Below, one piece after another: positions 42,646 to 55,384 of a stretch of DNA of 64,000 nucleotides. Within the stretch, counting starts at the first letter, position 1. Every line of letters begins with the position of its first letter. The notes under the pieces were generated by a model. The model saw nothing but the letters and a program-made list of their open reading frames with translations, made no database searches and had not been told where the DNA came from. The position numbers were made by a program, and so were the translations under genes. This DNA comes from Panopea generosa (lineage: Eukaryota; Mollusca; Bivalvia; Adapedonta; Hiatellidae), in NCBI GenBank assembly GCA_029582155.1, contig CM055897.1, positions 17,975,076-18,039,075 on the forward strand. The letters run 5' to 3'.

Positions 42646-43240
42646 TAATGAGTAAAACAGGGACCCCCCTGGGAGGGCCTCACTAATACAGTAGATCTAG
42701 TTATATAACTATAATATCTAGGACAAGTTTTTTAACAGGCCAAGTTGGATAATTAGTGTTGGCTCTTGAATTGAATTTCTGTAAAAATCAAAAGAATGGA
42801 TCTAAGCGTCATTTTCAACACATTTCAGGTTATATGTGGCATATCCAGTTTTAGTGGTGGTGGAAGACCTTAGAATGAATCTGAGTAGAACCACCGTCCT
42901 TCTGCAAGTAACTAGCAAACAGCTAGTACTGATTTCCACGTAATTATACATAACGTAAAAATAATTTGAATGCAAGCTTAATATTTCAATACTATTTTTA
43001 TTACTGTATGTATTATACATAGGATGCTTGGTACATTGGAATACATAGTTCCCATGTGACGTCATCATATCCAGTTTATTTACTTCCGGTCGCCATTATG
43101 TTCTGTTCTGTTGATCTTTACAGCCTCTTGAAGGCCAACCTCCATTGTTTTGGAATAGAAACACTTCTATTATTACTATAATACAAGCCTTTTTTTTTTA
43201 AAGATTAGATACGACTGACCCAGCGCCGAGAACCTTGCCA
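42646..43240. other. Unshared stretch inside composite copy 2
   Basis: Contains short pieces of other dispersed repeats (GGGAGGGCCTC, ACTATAATATCTAGGACAAG). No coding frame; differs from the matching place in copy 1. Confidence 0.5.
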
Positions 43241-43244
43241 ATGC

Positions 43245-44766
43245 CTATTTCCTTCGTTTGCGCACAGATCCCAAGATCTTGTATCGATTATTATGCAATG
43301 AGTAAATGAGACGGCGACAATGATAATCAATATTTTCTATAGCGTTTTTTGTAATGTTATCGATATTCGAGCAGTCAATTAACGCAGTTATTTTCTGTTT
43401 TGTATTTAGTGTTTCAAAGTCATGTTTTAGAGTGTCATTATATGCTGCGGCAATATCTTTCATAACGTGCTTCCTGATATTTTTTGTTGTTTGACATTCA
43501 AGCAGGACATGTTTTAATGTTTCTGGAGCTTCATTACAAATCTTACATGTTCGATCAATTTCGTTTTGGTTGAATGCAACTCTTGTAGTTTGTAAAATAT
43601 AAGTGCCCGTTAGAATTTTCATTTTTACTGGTATTCTTGCATTTTCTTTAACCGAGGTGCTAGCGTATATCATAGTTTTGTATGTATAGTTTGTTCTCGA
43701 GATATAATCTTCATAATACTTTGATACTTTGTTACTAATCCGTTTTTCCATTTATGTTTTGATAGAGGAGCATCTAATTCTTCCATTATGTCACCAATAT
43801 CATATTTCAAGAAAAGTTTATAAATATCAGTAAACCAGCTTGCACTTTTCATAGTTTTTCTTCCAGCTGTCTTCGAGCTAATCTCTTCTCAACACTGCAT
43901 TTACTCATGCGACAGATATTACCGAACATGTTTAAGACTTTAGTATGAATCTGTGCTTCCACGGGCAATAATCCAGAAAGTATATATGGTGCTGGATCTG
44001 CTGTATTTTGTGGTAAAGATAGTATTTGTTTCATTAGTTGTTTTTGGTACATCTCTAGTTTATTAATGTGCTTTTGTTTAGGTAATATTACCTTAAGTAC
44101 ATATGTTAATACTGGAGTAACATAAATGTTAATATGTATTGATGTTTTTGGATCTAAGTCAGTTTCACCGTGTAGTCCAGCAAACATTAATCTATACGAC
44201 GTTCTTCTTGCTTTTTTTTTTAGACTATTTTCGACAGTTTTTATCATTGTTGAATTCATAGACTCCCCTCTTTCAATCCCTAAATGCGTTGACGAATCAA
44301 CATGGTTCATTTTAATAGTGTTCATTACATAATTATATTCTAGATTGTTTGATTCAATGACGACAATCTTTTCCGGTATAATTAAACTGTTGTTTTGTAC
44401 TAAATCATATGCTGTGTTGATCAGAACTTGTGCATCATCTTGCTTGACACAGTTATTAGTAACATCGTCTGCACGTGCCGTAGTTGGACACCTTATATTT
44501 CCAATTTTCATACCAATGTTAGAGTCTTCAAATCTATGTAATAGCGGATCTATGTAGATTTTATACAAGTCTGCACTCATTATACCGCCTTGTCTTATGC
44601 CCTGCTGGACATTAAATGAACTGGATATAGTATTCATCCATTTCACAGATGTTGTTGCATTAGTATGCATATTGTCAATGAGTGTCCAGTGACAATCGTC
44701 TACGCTGATATTGTATAAACGTCTCATCAGATTGCTATGGTCTACCACATCGAACGCTGACTTTTA
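43245..44766 (-). mobile_element. Non-LTR reverse transcriptase fragment, composite element copy 2
   Basis: Minus-strand frames give motif A (SAFDVVDHSNLM, about 44730-44766), motif B (QQGIRQGGIMSADLYK), an ADD motif (TARADDVTNN, about 44455-44485), a thumb/connection region to 43849, and a C-terminal zinc-finger-like CKICNEAPETLKHVLLEC (about 43500-43560) before the stop at 43245. Three overlapping frames (43849-44748, 43670-43852, 43245-43751) mean at least two frameshifts. The N-terminal fingers kept in copy 1 are missing. The C-terminal Cys-x2-Cys...His...Cys is normal for many non-LTR RTs. Clade uncertain. Confidence 0.8.
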
Positions 44767-44768
44767 CT

Positions 44769-45646
44769 TTTTATTGTATACCTACTGTTAGAAGAGAACA
44801 TGAAGGTGAACAGACGAAGACTTTAGCGAAGAAAGGCGTCGTGTTTGGCTTGCAAAAATCAACAGAAAAGCTGCTCCGTCAAAATATTCAAAAATTTATT
44901 CGGATCACTTCGTAAAAGGTTATTTTAATTTATATTTGTAATGATTATGCCAATTTATACCATATGACCTACATTTTATACGAAATTCTAATCTGGGTGC
45001 CATCTAGTTATCTTCTTTTATTATCACTGAAGAAAATGAACTTTTTATCTGTAAAAAGAAAATCTGACCGTAGTGCATATCAAAGCACGTTTTCGAACGA
45101 TTTGATATTTGTTAAGTTGATCGTCCTCTTCTAGTCTCACCCCTGTTACGGCGATTAAATGAGACTAATCTGACTGTTGCCGCTTCGAGTTCTCAGTATT
45201 TAAACACATTGTGAGAATATTTTTCCTGGAGGATGTGACTACTAGAGATGGTGATGATGATTTTATCTTCAGGAACGAATAATTGCTGCATAATTTGCGC
45301 CTGTATAATATTATTTATCACATTGAAATCGAGCACAAATATTGACTAATATTGTGGCCAAATGTGGTATACAATGTTTGTGATTAAAGTTATATTAAAA
45401 TGTTGAGATTAACCCTTCCATGTAAATGTTGTCCTAATATGAAATACGGACTTATTGCATGTCTCGTTAGAAGTTTTTTTATTTGGCGTTAAATAATGGC
45501 CATCCAGTTATCTGTCCAATGTGCAGCTTGTCACCATACTACACTCTCAATATAGGAATATTGTTATAAACAAGAGTTCAGTTTAAGTGTTTATTCTCAT
45601 GTGTTTTCAATATGCAATATATGGATCCTTTTTAATAAGTTATCAC
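44769..45646 (-). mobile_element. Segment B of the composite non-LTR element, copy 2
   Basis: Matches 7130-8062 with small indels and ends at TTTTAATAAGTTATCACA. Here it joins directly to the RT motif A region. Confidence 0.55.
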
Positions 45647-45699
45647 AAAAACAAGTTTTCAATTTAATATAATAAATCCAGTATAAACCAAAATTGCCA

Positions 45700-45940
45700 T
45701 AATGTAAAAGTGTAAACATCCAAGTGGCCATACATGCAGAAGGCTGTGGGTTCGATACCCAGCTTAGTCATACCAGTCATGGTGCTGAAAGCGTTCTCGC
45801 TTGGAGTTCTGTATTAATTTCATATCTGGTCAGCCCGGCATCAGTACAAAGAGACTGGGTGGGGTATCGTACCACATGTCAGCTTAGTTTGTAAGCACTT
45901 ACAGAGTATAGTCACAAGTAGACACCATTTTGTGTATACA
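45700..45940 (+). repeat. tRNA-derived SINE, diverged copy of the 13195 family
   Basis: B-box-like GCTGTGGGTTCGATACCCAG, then GTCATACCAGTCATGG and later TCTGGTCAGCCCGGCATC and CAAGTAGACACCATT, in the same order as at 13195-13510. Confidence 0.55.
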
Positions 45941-46179
45941 TGTATTAAATTAAAATAATGATTTGGAATCTAATGTTTCAGAACATTTGAAAAAACAAAA
46001 AAACACTTAAGTTATTAATAACAAATTAATATCGATGAATGTAAGCATGCATGTGTCAGCTTCTTTAAATCGAACACAAGTTGAATATTATAAAATATAT
46101 GGTCTAATATCTAATAATAGTTATTTTAAAGGTACCACAGGGTTCAACAGAGAACATTTTCCAAGGATAAACACTACAT

Positions 46180-47260
46180 AGCCAGGCACTTCTAGACTTG
46201 TATGAAAATCCACCAGAGCCCGAGCTCACTGCTACACCAATCATAAATAACAAAAACTTTATGGAAAAACAGAAACGATTGAAAAACAACTACAGGTGTT
46301 GATCCAGTTAACAAAAGTCAAGTTGACAGTGAGGTTCATAGGCTCTTAACTGAGAATGTGACTTTGAAGTCTCGGCTGAATTTATTTAAATTTTCACAAA
46401 ACAGTTTTAAAGGAAAAGATGAAAAGGTCAAGTAATATACATGCATGCGTTCATGCATAAATCTGATGGGGTTATTTACATTTGTGAAACAATTCATACC
46501 TAGTGTAAAAGGTTCTGATCTAGGATCATTTGAAGAGTTAATCATGACACTAATGAGACTGAAACTGAACCTCCCTATACAAGACCTGGCCTACAGATCT
46601 CAAACATCAAGTTCTACAGTATCGAGGATTTTTCTGAGTGTAATCCATGTATTATATGAAAGACTGCAACATTTGTTATATTGGCCAAACTAGGGTAAAA
46701 CATGCGTACATTTATGCCTCTAGAATTTAGAAGACGCTTTGGTCAGAAGACCGGTTATAATAGATTGTTTTGAAGTGTTTACCAAGCGACCAAAAAACCT
46801 TTTAGCAAAAAAACAAACCTGGTCATCATACAAACATAATAACACATTGAAATTCCTAATAGACATTTCTCCACAAGGTTCTATATCTTTCCTTTCCAAG
46901 GGATGGGGTAATAGAGTCAGTGATAAATACATCACAGAACTTTGTGGACTATTAAACAATCGTCTACCTGGCGACCTAGAGGTTTTGACATTGCAGATAG
47001 TGTAGGCTTATGTTGTGCCCAAGTTAACATTGCAAGTTTTACCAAAAGGCGATCACAATTATCACCTGTTGATATAGAGACCATCAGACACATTGCTCAT
47101 GTTAAGATACATGTTGAACGGGTAATTGGCCTTTTAAGGAACAAATATACAATGTTACAAGACTAGCTTCCAGTTGACTTTTTAAAGATTGATGAAGGAG
47201 CAGTTCCAGTTGTTGACAAGATAGCCACAGTCGCATGTGCAACAAATATGTAATTGGTAG
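46180..47260 (+). pseudogene. ISL2EU/PIF-Harbinger-like transposase, decayed
   Basis: A coiled N-terminal piece (SEVHRLLTENVTLKSRL, about 46330) and a helix-turn-helix region (GSDLGSFEELIMTLMRLKLN then LAYRSQTSSSTVSRIF, 46500-46690) are followed by [13 protein letters not shown] and a DDE_Tnp_4-type core: [12 protein letters not shown] (first Asp), [51 protein letters not shown] and [13 protein letters not shown]. The second catalytic Asp region (normally VLADRGFD) is missing through a small deletion and frameshift near 46985. There are stops near 46692 and 46727 and another frame change near 46750. Terminal inverted repeats were not found. An old DNA-transposon copy. Confidence 0.8.
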
Positions 47261-47264
47261 TGCC

Positions 47265-47880
47265 ATTTAACTGAAATGTTGACTTAAGAACTGACTAAAA
47301 ACATTGTTTTCAATATATCATGACTTTATATACTTAATGACTACATATTGCCAAATGATAATTATTAAAACATGCCAAAATAATATAATTAAAAAGGCAT
47401 TTCATAACATGGGCTACGCGGTTACAATAGATATATATATTTATATGATTTATTAAATAAGACACATGATTTCAATTTTATATATTTTTTTTATTAATGA
47501 TAATGAGATGCTTTCTATCCATTTTAATAATTATTCTATTTTTAAGCTATTTATAGCGCCTTTTTCCTGTTATACTCCCTTTAAATATAAATGGTTATTT
47601 ATAAAAAGCTACTAGGACATTCCAACAAAATGATAGAAAACATTATTTACAATTGATTATAATTAGTTTATTGAACAGAAAATAAATACGAATTTGATAC
47701 TTTTTGTTAATTTTTAAATCTATTATACACTTTATTGCATGTATTACAAACAATTTACAATACAAAAATGTATTTATGTTGCTAGTTTGACTTGTTTGTG
47801 AAATTTAGCACAAACCCTAAATCTATCTATTCTTAATCATTTTATGCACTACATGAATGCATATTTAGTGCTGTTTTTGT
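47265..47880. other. AT-rich, nothing recognised
   Basis: No reading frame or repeat of note. Confidence 0.5.
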
Positions 47881-47884
47881 GTCT

Positions 47885-48005
47885 TAAAGGCAACAGATGA
47901 TCAGTTAACCTAACCACTCTTTTCCCTGGATCATAGAAGATTGCCAAGAACTCGCACACCCATCTCTCAAAGTAACTGTTACCTTTCCAACTTAAATCTT
48001 AGGAA
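47885..48005 (-). repeat. SINE tail fragment
   Basis: GATCAGTTAACCTAACCACTCTTT and CAAAGTAACTGTTACCTTTC are the reverse complement of the body of the SINE at 18344-18694, as also at 12060-12190 and 62035-62170. Confidence 0.6.
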
Positions 48006-48039
48006 ATTAGTAACTTACTGACATATATCACACTTCAGG

Positions 48040-51025
48040 CTTTTAACACAAACATGTTCACATAAATAGTTAAAAGGGTATCGGCGCTCACAGGATTTGG
48101 CATAGGCGCTTTAGGAGATTATTCCTGTACCGACAGATATCATGCTCCAGGCTTTAAATACAAACATGTTTACATTAATAGTTAAAAGGGTATCGGCGCT
48201 CACAGGCTAGGGCCTAGGCGCTTTAGGAAACTAGTCGTGTACCGACAGATATCACGCTTAATGCATATATCACGCTTCATGCATTAAACACAAACATATT
48301 TACAATAATGGTAAAAAGGGTATTGGCGCTCACAGGCTATGGCCTAGGCGCTTTAGGAGACTAGTCCTGTACCGACAGATATCACGCTTAATGCATATAT
48401 CACACTTCGTACATTAAACACAAACATATTTTCGTGCATTAAACACAAACATATTTACAATAATAGTTAAAAGGGTATTGGCGCTCACAGGCTATGGCCT
48501 AGGCGCTTTAGGAGACTAGTCCGGTTCTGACAGACATCACGCTTAATGCATATATCACGCTTCATGCATTAAACACAATCATATTTACAATAATGGTAAA
48601 AAGGGTATTGGCGCTCACAGGCTATGGCCTAGGCGCTTTAGGAGACTAGTCCGATACCGACAGATATCACCCTTAATGCATATATCACGCTTCATGCATT
48701 AAACGTCCGGTACCGACAGATATCACGCTTAATGCATATATCACGCTTCATGCATTAAACACAAACATATTAACAATAATGGTAAAAATGTATTGGCGCT
48801 CACAGGCTATGGCCTAGGCGCTTTAGGAGACTAGTCCGGTACCGACAGATATCACGCTTAATGCATATATCACGCTTCATGCATTAAACACAAACATATT
48901 TACAATAATGGTAAAAAGGGTATTGGCGCTCACAGGCTATGGCCTAGGCGCTTTAGGAGACTAGTCCGATACCGACAGATATCACCCTTAATGCATATAT
49001 CACGCTTCATGCATTAAACGTCCGGTACCGACAGATATCACGCTTAATGCATATATCACGCTTCATGCATTAAACACAAACATATTTACAATAATGGTAA
49101 AAATGTATTGGCGCTCACAGGCTATGGCCTAGGCGCTTTAGGAGACTAGTCCGGTACCGACAGATATCACGCTTAATGCATATATCACGCTTCATGCATT
49201 AAACACAAACATATTTACAATAATGGTAAAAATGTATTGGCGCTCACAGGCTATGGCCTAGGCGCATAAGGAGACTAGTTCGGTACCGACAGATATCACG
49301 CTTAATGCATATATCACGCTTCATGCATTAAACACAAACATATTTACATTAATAGTTAAAAGGGTATTGGCCCTCACAGGCTATGGCCTAGGCGCTTTAG
49401 GAGACAAGTTCGGTACCGACAGATATCACGCTTTATGCATATATCACGCTTCATGCATTAAACACAAACATATTTACAATAATCGTAAAAAAGGGTATTG
49501 GCGCTCACAGGCTATGGCCTAGGCGCTTTAGGAGACTAGTCCTGTACCGACAGATATAACGCTTAATACATATATCACGCTTCATGCATTAAATACAAAC
49601 ATATTTACAATAATGGTAAAAATGTATTGGCGCTCACAGGCTATGGCCTAGGCGCTTTAGGAGTCTAGTCCGATACCGACAGATATCACCCTTAATGCAT
49701 ATATCACGCTTCATGCATTAAACGTCCGGTACCGACAGATATCACGCTTAATGCATATATCACGCTTCATGCATTAAACACAAACATATTTACAATAATG
49801 GTAAAAATGTATTGTCGCTCACAGGCTATGGCCTAGGCGCTTTAGGAGACTAGTCCGGTACCGACAGATATCACGCTTAATGCATATATTACGCTTCAGG
49901 CATTAAACACAAACATATTTACAATAATGGTAAAAATATATTGGCGTTCACAGGCTATGGCCTAGGTGCTTTAGGAGACTAGTCCGGTACCGACAGATAT
50001 CACGCTTAATGCATATATCACGCTTCATGCATTAAACACAAACATATTTACATTAATAGTTAAAAGGGTATTTGCGCTCACAGGCTATGGCCTAAGCGCT
50101 TTAGGAGACTAGTCCGGTACCGACAGATATCACGCTTAATGCATATATCACGCTTCATACATTAAACACAAACATATTTACAATAATGGTAAAAGGGTAT
50201 TGGCGCTCACAGGCTATGGCATAGGCGCTTTAGGAGACTAGTCCTGTACCTACAGATATCACGCTTAATGCATATATCACGCTTCATGCATTAAACACAA
50301 ACATATTTACAATAATGGTAAAAATGTATTGTCGCTCACAGGCTATGGCCTAGGCGCTTTAGGAGACTAGTCCGGTACCGACAGATATCACGCTTAATGC
50401 ATATATTACGCTTCATGCATTAAACACAAACATATTTACAATAATGGTAAAAATATATTGGCGTTCACAGGCTATGGCCTAGGTGCTTTAGGAGACCAGT
50501 CCGGTACCGACAGATATCACGCTTAATGCATATATCACGTTTCATGCATTAAACACAAACATATTTACATTAATAGTTAAAAGGGTATTTGCGCTCATAG
50601 GCTATGGCCTAAGCGCTTTAGGAGACTAGTCCGGTACCGACAGATATCACGCTTAATGCATATATCACGCTTCATGCATTAAACACAAACATATTTACAA
50701 TAATGGTAAAAGGGTATTGGCGCTCACAGGCTATGGCATAGGCGCTTTAGGAGACTAGTCCTGTACCAACAGATATCACGCTTAATGCATATTTCACGCT
50801 TCATGCATTAAACACAAACATATTTACAATTATAGTTAAAAGGGTATTGGCGCTCACAGGCTAGATTCTAGTCACTTTAGGAGACTAGTCCTGTACCGAC
50901 AGATATCATGCTTCAGGCTTTAAACACAAACATATTTACAATAATGGTAAAAAGGGTATTGGCGCTCACAGGCTAGGGCCTGGTCGCTTTAGGAGACTAG
51001 TCCTGTACCGACAGATATCAAGATA
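48040..51025. repeat. 130-bp satellite array, about 22 units, with higher-order structure
   Basis: The unit includes CACAGGCTATGGCCTAGGCG, CTTTAGGAGACTAGTCCGGT, ACCGACAGATATCACGCTTA, ATGCATATATCACGCTTCAT and GCATTAAACACAAACATATT. Typical spacing is 130 bases. Some units carry an extra 55-bp part-copy (near 48705, 49020 and 49724). A block with ATTGTCGCTCACAGG recurs about 518 bases apart (49811, 50328), a four-unit higher-order period. No genes. Confidence 0.95.
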
Positions 51026-52628
51026 GAATACAAGCATACACAAAGTAAAATTTACAATTTTAATTTTACATGAATGAAATTTCGAATATACAATTATACA
51101 ATATATACAAATTAAAGATAAGATAATAACTCAACAAAAAAAAAACCACATCTGGTTCAATAAAGGTCCTATAATGGTATTAACACTTTTTTTTCACACA
51201 GTTCTATCTCCTACACGTTACGTAATCTACATCGCGATCCAAGCTGCTTATATCATTTGAATGTAAAAACTGTTTTTAAAAATGCACTAGATACTTCTTC
51301 CGCGTATGGATTATCGTAGATTTAGGATCACTCGTCCCTGGCGGCGGTGGCTATATAAACTGGGTTATCTTCCCTAGAACTCTATACTGAGTATCTGGCT
51401 TTACGTCGCCTTGTACCGACTTGCGACTGTACTCAGACGTCAGGATCGTCAAGTCGTCCATATGACGATTATGTGGGTTGCTGTCCTTATGACTATACTA
51501 CCACCAGCTGACTCAAATATGTAATGACATGGCGTCTATTTCTTATCATCTATCAATTTCATAGTATTTTTTATCAATATATGATAACAGTGCATTCATT
51601 TCCAACCATCTAACAGTTTCACGGTAAATTTATCAACATTTTATAATAGTGCAATCAATTCGTACCATCTAACAGTTTCATGGTAGATTTATCAATATAT
51701 GATAACAGTTCATTTAATTCTTACTATATGCAGTTTCATGGCAGTTTAAACAACATCTCATATACGACATTCCGTCAATCTCAAAATAGCGATTATATCT
51801 CTACATAACTTCTCATTTATAATATGAACAATTACAGACCAATTCTGTATCTATTCACTTTGTGAATATCAGAATAAGCATCAACAAAATTTAATTATAC
51901 ATATCAAGCAATTCTAACATGGTGAATTTCAATACTTCATCGTAAACACAATATCAACAGCTCAAAATACGTTCTCAGATTCCTCGGCCTATATTCTAAC
52001 AAAACGCTTTTCAATACCGTGAATGTCTATTAAATTACAGATATTATCATCGGAATGGATATGAACAGTTTATACAACATTATTTAGATCTGATTATGTC
52101 AAAAATATATATATCAGACGTTTAAATACAACATTATATAAAATTCACATACCCATCTGCCGTTATGTACTTGAACAGTACCCTGCTCAATCTTTCTCGT
52201 CACGCAACTCCAAAATACTGGACAATGCTTCCATAATACAGTCAGCATATATAGCAAAACAGTCCACATACCTTAGTGAGTTTCGTGTAAATCATGAAAC
52301 AATAAACTTTCAAACATCGTACGATGCAGATTTTACGCTATTAGGCCAATGTAAACCTAAACTAGTTTTATGACAAATTAACCCGTTTAATTATTCTAAC
52401 TTTCTTAATACTTAATACTTAATAGAATTTGATGAAATAAACTTCAAAATGATTTATTCTTTAATCAAAGAATGAAAATGTAAAAAGATCTTAAAAACGT
52501 TACTCCTATCGAGCTACGTTTTAACAATTCAACGCTACCTGTTCTAAATATAGCCTATATCTTTACAATGGACACGTACTAGCTGACATTACTGAATTAG
52601 GCCACAACAACCTAACTATTTTGTTACA
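51026..52628. other. 1.6-kb AT-rich segment interrupting the 130-bp satellite
   Basis: The satellite stops after GACAGATATCA at 51022 and resumes at about 52630 with GTCCTGTACCGACAGATATC. The segment has no reading frame above background and no obvious terminal repeats. It contains diverged internal phrases such as ATCTAACAGTTTCA and TATCAATATATGATAACAGT. Confidence 0.6.
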
Positions 52629-52845
52629 TAGTCCTGTACCGACAGATATCACGCTTCAGGAGGTAAACACAAACATATTTACAATAATGGTAAAAATGGT
52701 ATCGGCCCTAACAGGCTAAGAACTAGTCGCTTTAGGAGACTAGTCGTGTACCGACAGATATTACGCTTCATGCGCTAAGCACAAACATAGCAATAATGGT
52801 AAAAAGGTTATCAGCACTCACAGGCTAGGGCCTAGTCGCAACTAT
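52629..52845. repeat. Remnant units of the 130-bp satellite
   Basis: About one and a half diverged units (GTACCGACAGATATCACGCT, then AGTCGCTTTAGGAGACTAGT). Confidence 0.85.
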
Positions 52846-52989
52846 TGTATCAATCACTGATTATTAGTAATCGGTTTTAAGGCTCTCTCCCTCGGCAACA
52901 GATTTCCAGTCAACTCTAGTAAAATCACCTCGGCAAGAAATGTTCTCGATTTGTCAACTAACTCACAGATAACATCACTGTGTTTCCCA

Positions 52990-53904
52990 ATTCTCTACAT
53001 TAAGATGTCCTTTTCTGTCCAAATGACGAAAACGCAATACTCTCTCTCTGTTACCAATAACTGGGACTGAATTTGATATAAATATCGGCGATTTTCTTTA
53101 AGTCTTCCATCTCTTAAAAACTCAATATTAGCCTCTTCTAAAAGTTTGTCCTTTGCTAAATATGCACATTTTAACTCAACAACTCCAGTACCACAACAAA
53201 AACAGTTTACACAGCAACCAGGACTGGCACCAATATGCGGGTATTTTGGATTTAAGAAAAGTCCACATTCACTATTTCGGAATACTTGCTTAAAGCATCG
53301 TTCTCATGCTGACAGCCATATGCCGTAGCCTTACTAGAAAACTTTGTCTAGCCACATATATTTCGTACTGTGGAGACTGCTGGATTACTTACAGATGTAG
53401 AACAAACAGATTTCATATTTGATGCTGATATTCTACCATTTCGCAGTGTGTGCCACTCTTTATATTTACTCTGCTTTCGAGTTGCCAGTTCTGTATTACG
53501 TGCTTGCTCCTCTGAAAAGTTCATATTCTCAAAAATGCTAACACATTCACGTTTTAAGTCGTCACTTTGCATATTAATGTATTTATGGTTTGTCCACTTT
53601 TGGTCGTTTCAGAGCTGTCCGCTTCTGATGGTCCGACCCGTAAAGCTTCCTTTTCTTCGATTCGGCGATATGGCACTTTATCTATACTAGATGGTAACAT
53701 CCAATAGGCCTTTTCCTGGGTAACTGTCTTGGACGCATTTATTCTTGAAGCCGCTTCCACAAAAAATAGCAATGCTCCTACATGACTGCAGATCTCACCA
53801 AGTCCTGCCATGCAATTGCAGTGTGCAGCTTCTACAGAGCCAGCCTTCTCTGCGATCGCCCATGGTTTCAATGCAGTATCTTCTTTAAATAGAAGATAAA
53901 TCAA
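52990..53904 (-). pseudogene. SWIM zinc finger plus YqaJ-type nuclease gene relic
   Basis: On the minus strand, HCNCMAGLGEICSHVGALLF (about 53780-53840) fits a SWIM zinc finger (CxCx(n)CxH). Next is EWHTLRNGRISASNMKSVCS (about 53400-53480), and then NPKYPHIGASP with GVVELKCAYLAKDKLLEEAN (about 53110-53270), which matches the YqaJ-type exonuclease fold. This SWIM-YqaJ order is known from uncharacterised invertebrate proteins. The pieces lie in more than one frame, so the copy looks broken in a few places. It may be a host gene copy or part of a mobile element; I cannot tell which. Confidence 0.6.
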
Positions 53905-55380
53905 TCATTCAGTGCATTTTAAAAAAAAATGGATTTTTTACTATTCTTATAATAATGACGACCGTGTCTGTCTTATAACCAATCAGTAATTTTATTGATA
54001 ATAGCATTAAACCCTATTAAAAAATGAAAAATAAAAAAAATGTCAAACGGCGTTGACAGGGACGGCACTGTTAAAGTCACATTAGCTCCAATACTATGTC
54101 ATTCTCCTTTTTCAGTTTACTCTCTTGGACACACCCTGAAATGTCTGGAAACAATTTTTTTTATTGGATCCGCCTATGAAACGTTTTGCCCGAAAATGGC
54201 GGATTTAGGATTTCATGTTTGTGGGCCGTAAATAATCGTCAAATTTTAATACGTGATTGGGGGTGTTAAAAAACTCATGATTTTAGAAAAGGCAGATACT
54301 ATATTAAGGGGATGTAATTTATATTTGGCAGTTTAAAGGGGCGTCGGCACCGGATTTTAGTCAATTTTAACTATGCCAAGTAAGGTTTAGGGGATCGCAC
54401 AGATAGCACTCGGCTAAAACTCGCTAATGAAAGGTCTAAGTCGTTTTGCTTTTTGCGTAGTTGACCTGTTGAATTTTTATCAGTTTCAAAGAAAGGCAAC
54501 TCTATATTTTTTTATTGTATACACATAGCTAAATGTAGTAGATTGTTCTCCTTTTTTACAAAGTATTTTTATACAATCAAAAGCTTTAATGAATTACTCA
54601 TTAGATATAACCATCTGACGTGATCTTTCTTTTTGCATTCCCTCGACGGATTATTCGCAAAGTTGGGTTTAATCTTATACGTTGTGCACGAGCTGATATT
54701 TTAGTATATAGCGCATAACCTATTACCGTCCATTCCATTGTATGACATTTTTTATGTAATAATATGACGATACTGGAGGAAATACAGAATACATATATAA
54801 CAGATCACCAACCAGCTCGTTGAGATACTAGTATTTGATACAAATTGGCTGCTCTGTGAATGTATATATGTTGGATTCTTCTTCCCCACAAGCATACATC
54901 CGTCTTTTGACTCCGTTACCAAGCATCGCCACCTCGCCATCGCTATTGATAGAAATATTCCATTCAATATCCATATAGACGCCGGTGTCCTTATGTCGTA
55001 TCGTGGAAACTGTTTCTTTTTATAATTGTACACAGAACGGATGGACGTCGGACGGATAGGCAGCATACGCTTAACCATGACATAGGCTCGTGTGGTCTCT
55101 GGCAAGTAGAGTTAATATTAAAAACGCAGTTAAATAAAGAAGGCCGTTGCTATACTACTGGTCGTCCGATGAGAACGTTCGCATTTAGATAATAATTGGC
55201 AACATGCTTTGACTGAAATGTGAAGGGTATTCCATGTTTTTTTAAAACTTTGTCTCATAAATCAATATATTTTAAGTGCATTGACTGATCAATGGATTGT
55301 GCGGCTGGAGGTTCTGGTTTTGATAAGACATGCGTTTGTACTTCCGGTACATGTGTGGTTGGAATTGGATTTCCAGTCAC
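53905..55380. other. No gene recognised
   Basis: A 117-codon minus-strand frame at 54752-55105 has no recognised family and no splice support. The rest is AT-rich spacer. Confidence 0.45.
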
Positions 55381-55384
55381 GAAT

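Noticed and set aside
48040-51025. Regular repeats and spacers suggestive of a CRISPR array
   Set aside because: Units are tandem and continuous with no unique spacers, and the DNA is clearly eukaryotic. The same holds for the other arrays.
54752-55105. 117-codon minus-strand frame
   Set aside because: No recognised family, no splice partners, and its second half is low-information hydrophobic sequence.
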